Shown in pieces: positions 31,796-32,176 of a stretch of 32,176 nt of DNA (within the stretch, counting starts at the first letter, position 1; each line of letters begins with the position of its first letter). The position numbers were made by a program, and so were the translations under genes. The notes under the pieces were generated by a model that saw only the letters and a list, made by a program, of their open reading frames with translations, ran no database searches and was not told the origin of the DNA. This DNA is from Candidatus Gastranaerophilales bacterium (lineage in GTDB: Bacteria > Cyanobacteriota > Vampirovibrionia > Gastranaerophilales > Gastranaerophilaceae), in NCBI GenBank assembly GCA_944325655.1, contig CALVAW010000022.1, forward strand, positions 1 to 32,176. Reading direction: 5' to 3'.

Positions 31796-32008
31796 CTAAA
31801 AATTTAAAAATTCAGCTAATGTTAGATTAAAAGCGTTCGCAATATTTAATAATGTAAGATATTTGGGTTCTACTAATCCTTTCTCTATTCTGCTTATTGT
31901 GGATGGTTCAAGACCATTTTTATAACATAAAGTACTAATAGTAAGCTTTCGTTCTTTTCTTAATGTTTTTATATGGTTGCCTAATTTTATTAATTCAATA
32001 TCTTGCAT
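31796..32008 (-). CDS. XRE-family helix-turn-helix transcriptional regulator
   Basis: This small DNA-binding protein of 70 residues consists almost only of a Cro/C1-type helix-turn-helix. LGNHIKTLRKERKLTISTLC gives helices 1-2, GLEPSTISRIEKG the recognition helix, and PKYLTLLNIANAFNLTLAEFL the closing helices. I start it at ATG 32008. A TTG at 32056 would add 16 residues of no XRE character. Neither has a Shine-Dalgarno box. The ATG sits inside one TTGCA-N4-TGCAA palindrome and another lies 40 bp upstream, which suggests autoregulation. It is divergent from the partial gene at 32085. Such small XRE proteins are common in mobile elements, restriction-modification and toxin-antitoxin loci. Confidence 0.88.
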   Translation of the reverse strand: MQDIELIKLGNHIKTLRKERKLTISTLCYKNGLEPSTISRIEKGLVEPKYLTLLNIANAFNLTLAEFLNF

Positions 32009-32056
32009 ATATGCAATTTTAATGCTATTGTGATATTTAATTTTGCACGCATGCAA
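32003..32056. promoter_or_regulatory. Two matching palindromic operators (TTGCA-N4-TGCAA), 40 bp apart
   Basis: Site A, TTGCA-TATA-TGCAA (32003-32016), covers the XRE start codon. Site B, TTGCA-CGCA-TGCAA (32043-32056), lies in the divergent gap and is flanked by further matching T/A bases. The identical half-sites and spacing of about four helical turns are what a cooperative dimeric repressor would use. Confidence 0.65.
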
Positions 32057-32084
32057 AACAAAAATTTAAGAGGTTTTATAAGCG

Positions 32085-32176
32085 ATGTTCACTAAAAAGA
32101 TACTTATAGATTTAGATGGTGTACTAAATGAGTATGGAAAAGAAAAATTTAATGAAAATCACATCCCTGAAATTAA
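32085..32176 (+). CDS. Partial gene, HAD-like hydrolase N-terminus
   Basis: Only 30 codons are visible before the window ends. The translation MFTKKILIDLDGVLNEYGKE contains DLDGVLN at 9-15, which fits HAD motif I (DxDG-V/T-L), so a phosphatase or nucleotidase of the HAD superfamily is likely. AAGAGG lies about 12 bases before the ATG. It is divergent from the XRE regulator and downstream of two palindromic operators, so it may be under that regulator's control. The 3' part lies outside the window. Confidence 0.6.
   Translation, partial: MFTKKILIDLDGVLNEYGKEKFNENHIPEI

Overview
The window is AT-rich, gene-dense and uses the standard code. The protein set points to a low-GC bacterium with two membranes: a TolC-type outer-membrane channel stands beside an EmrAB-type pump. 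It also carries zinc-type S14, a long PPi-dependent phosphofructokinase, and a large repeat protein whose N-terminal ISFK-like segment I associate with gut Gastranaerophilales (Melainabacteria/Vampirovibrionia, non-photosynthetic relatives of Cyanobacteria). That placement is inference from protein character, not from a search. No gene-free stretch exceeds 300 bases.

Layout. (1) 1-3494, plus strand: the end of a surface-glycan locus, with a truncated multi-span membrane protein, a decaprenyl-phosphate phosphoribosyltransferase-like UbiA protein, a GtrA-like protein and an acyltransferase. (2) 3474-10547: housekeeping genes on the minus strand (ychF, PPi-PFK, typA) and a 567-residue protein with 41-residue tandem repeats, plus one small membrane-anchored unknown on the plus strand. 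(3) 10689-12983: glyA and a WecA/TagO-type sugar-phosphate transferase. (4) 12980-19032: a drug-efflux locus. A marR-emrA-emrB operon diverges from tolC, and a 13-bp inverted repeat covers both predicted promoters. tolC is followed by an unusual CNT-type transporter and a translationally coupled 57-residue protein. (5) 19036-19674: cysE, with its own strong promoter.

(6) 19739-28261, minus strand: the S10/spc ribosomal-protein cluster in the order S10-L3-L4-L23-L2-S19-L22-S3-L16-L29-S17-L14-L24-L5-S14-S8-L6-L18. It stops at L18 with a perfect intrinsic terminator, so the usual continuation (S5, L30, L15, SecY) is absent here. RNA hairpins stand in the L24-L5 gap and in the leader of S8, and a candidate promoter precedes S8. 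(7) 28416-30485: tsaE-tsaB for the t6A tRNA modification, a 53-residue unknown and a 215-residue unknown. (8) 30636-32176: a XerC/D-type recombinase, tRNA-Leu(CAG), then an XRE-family regulator with two matching TTGCA-N4-TGCAA operators and the start of a divergent HAD-like gene. This last part may be the edge of an inserted element.

The most promising points for follow-up are the mTERF-like repeat protein, the truncated and re-punctuated spc operon with candidate S8-control RNA structures, the CNT transporter that has lost the nucleobase-binding motif, and the paired XRE operators beside tRNA-Leu.
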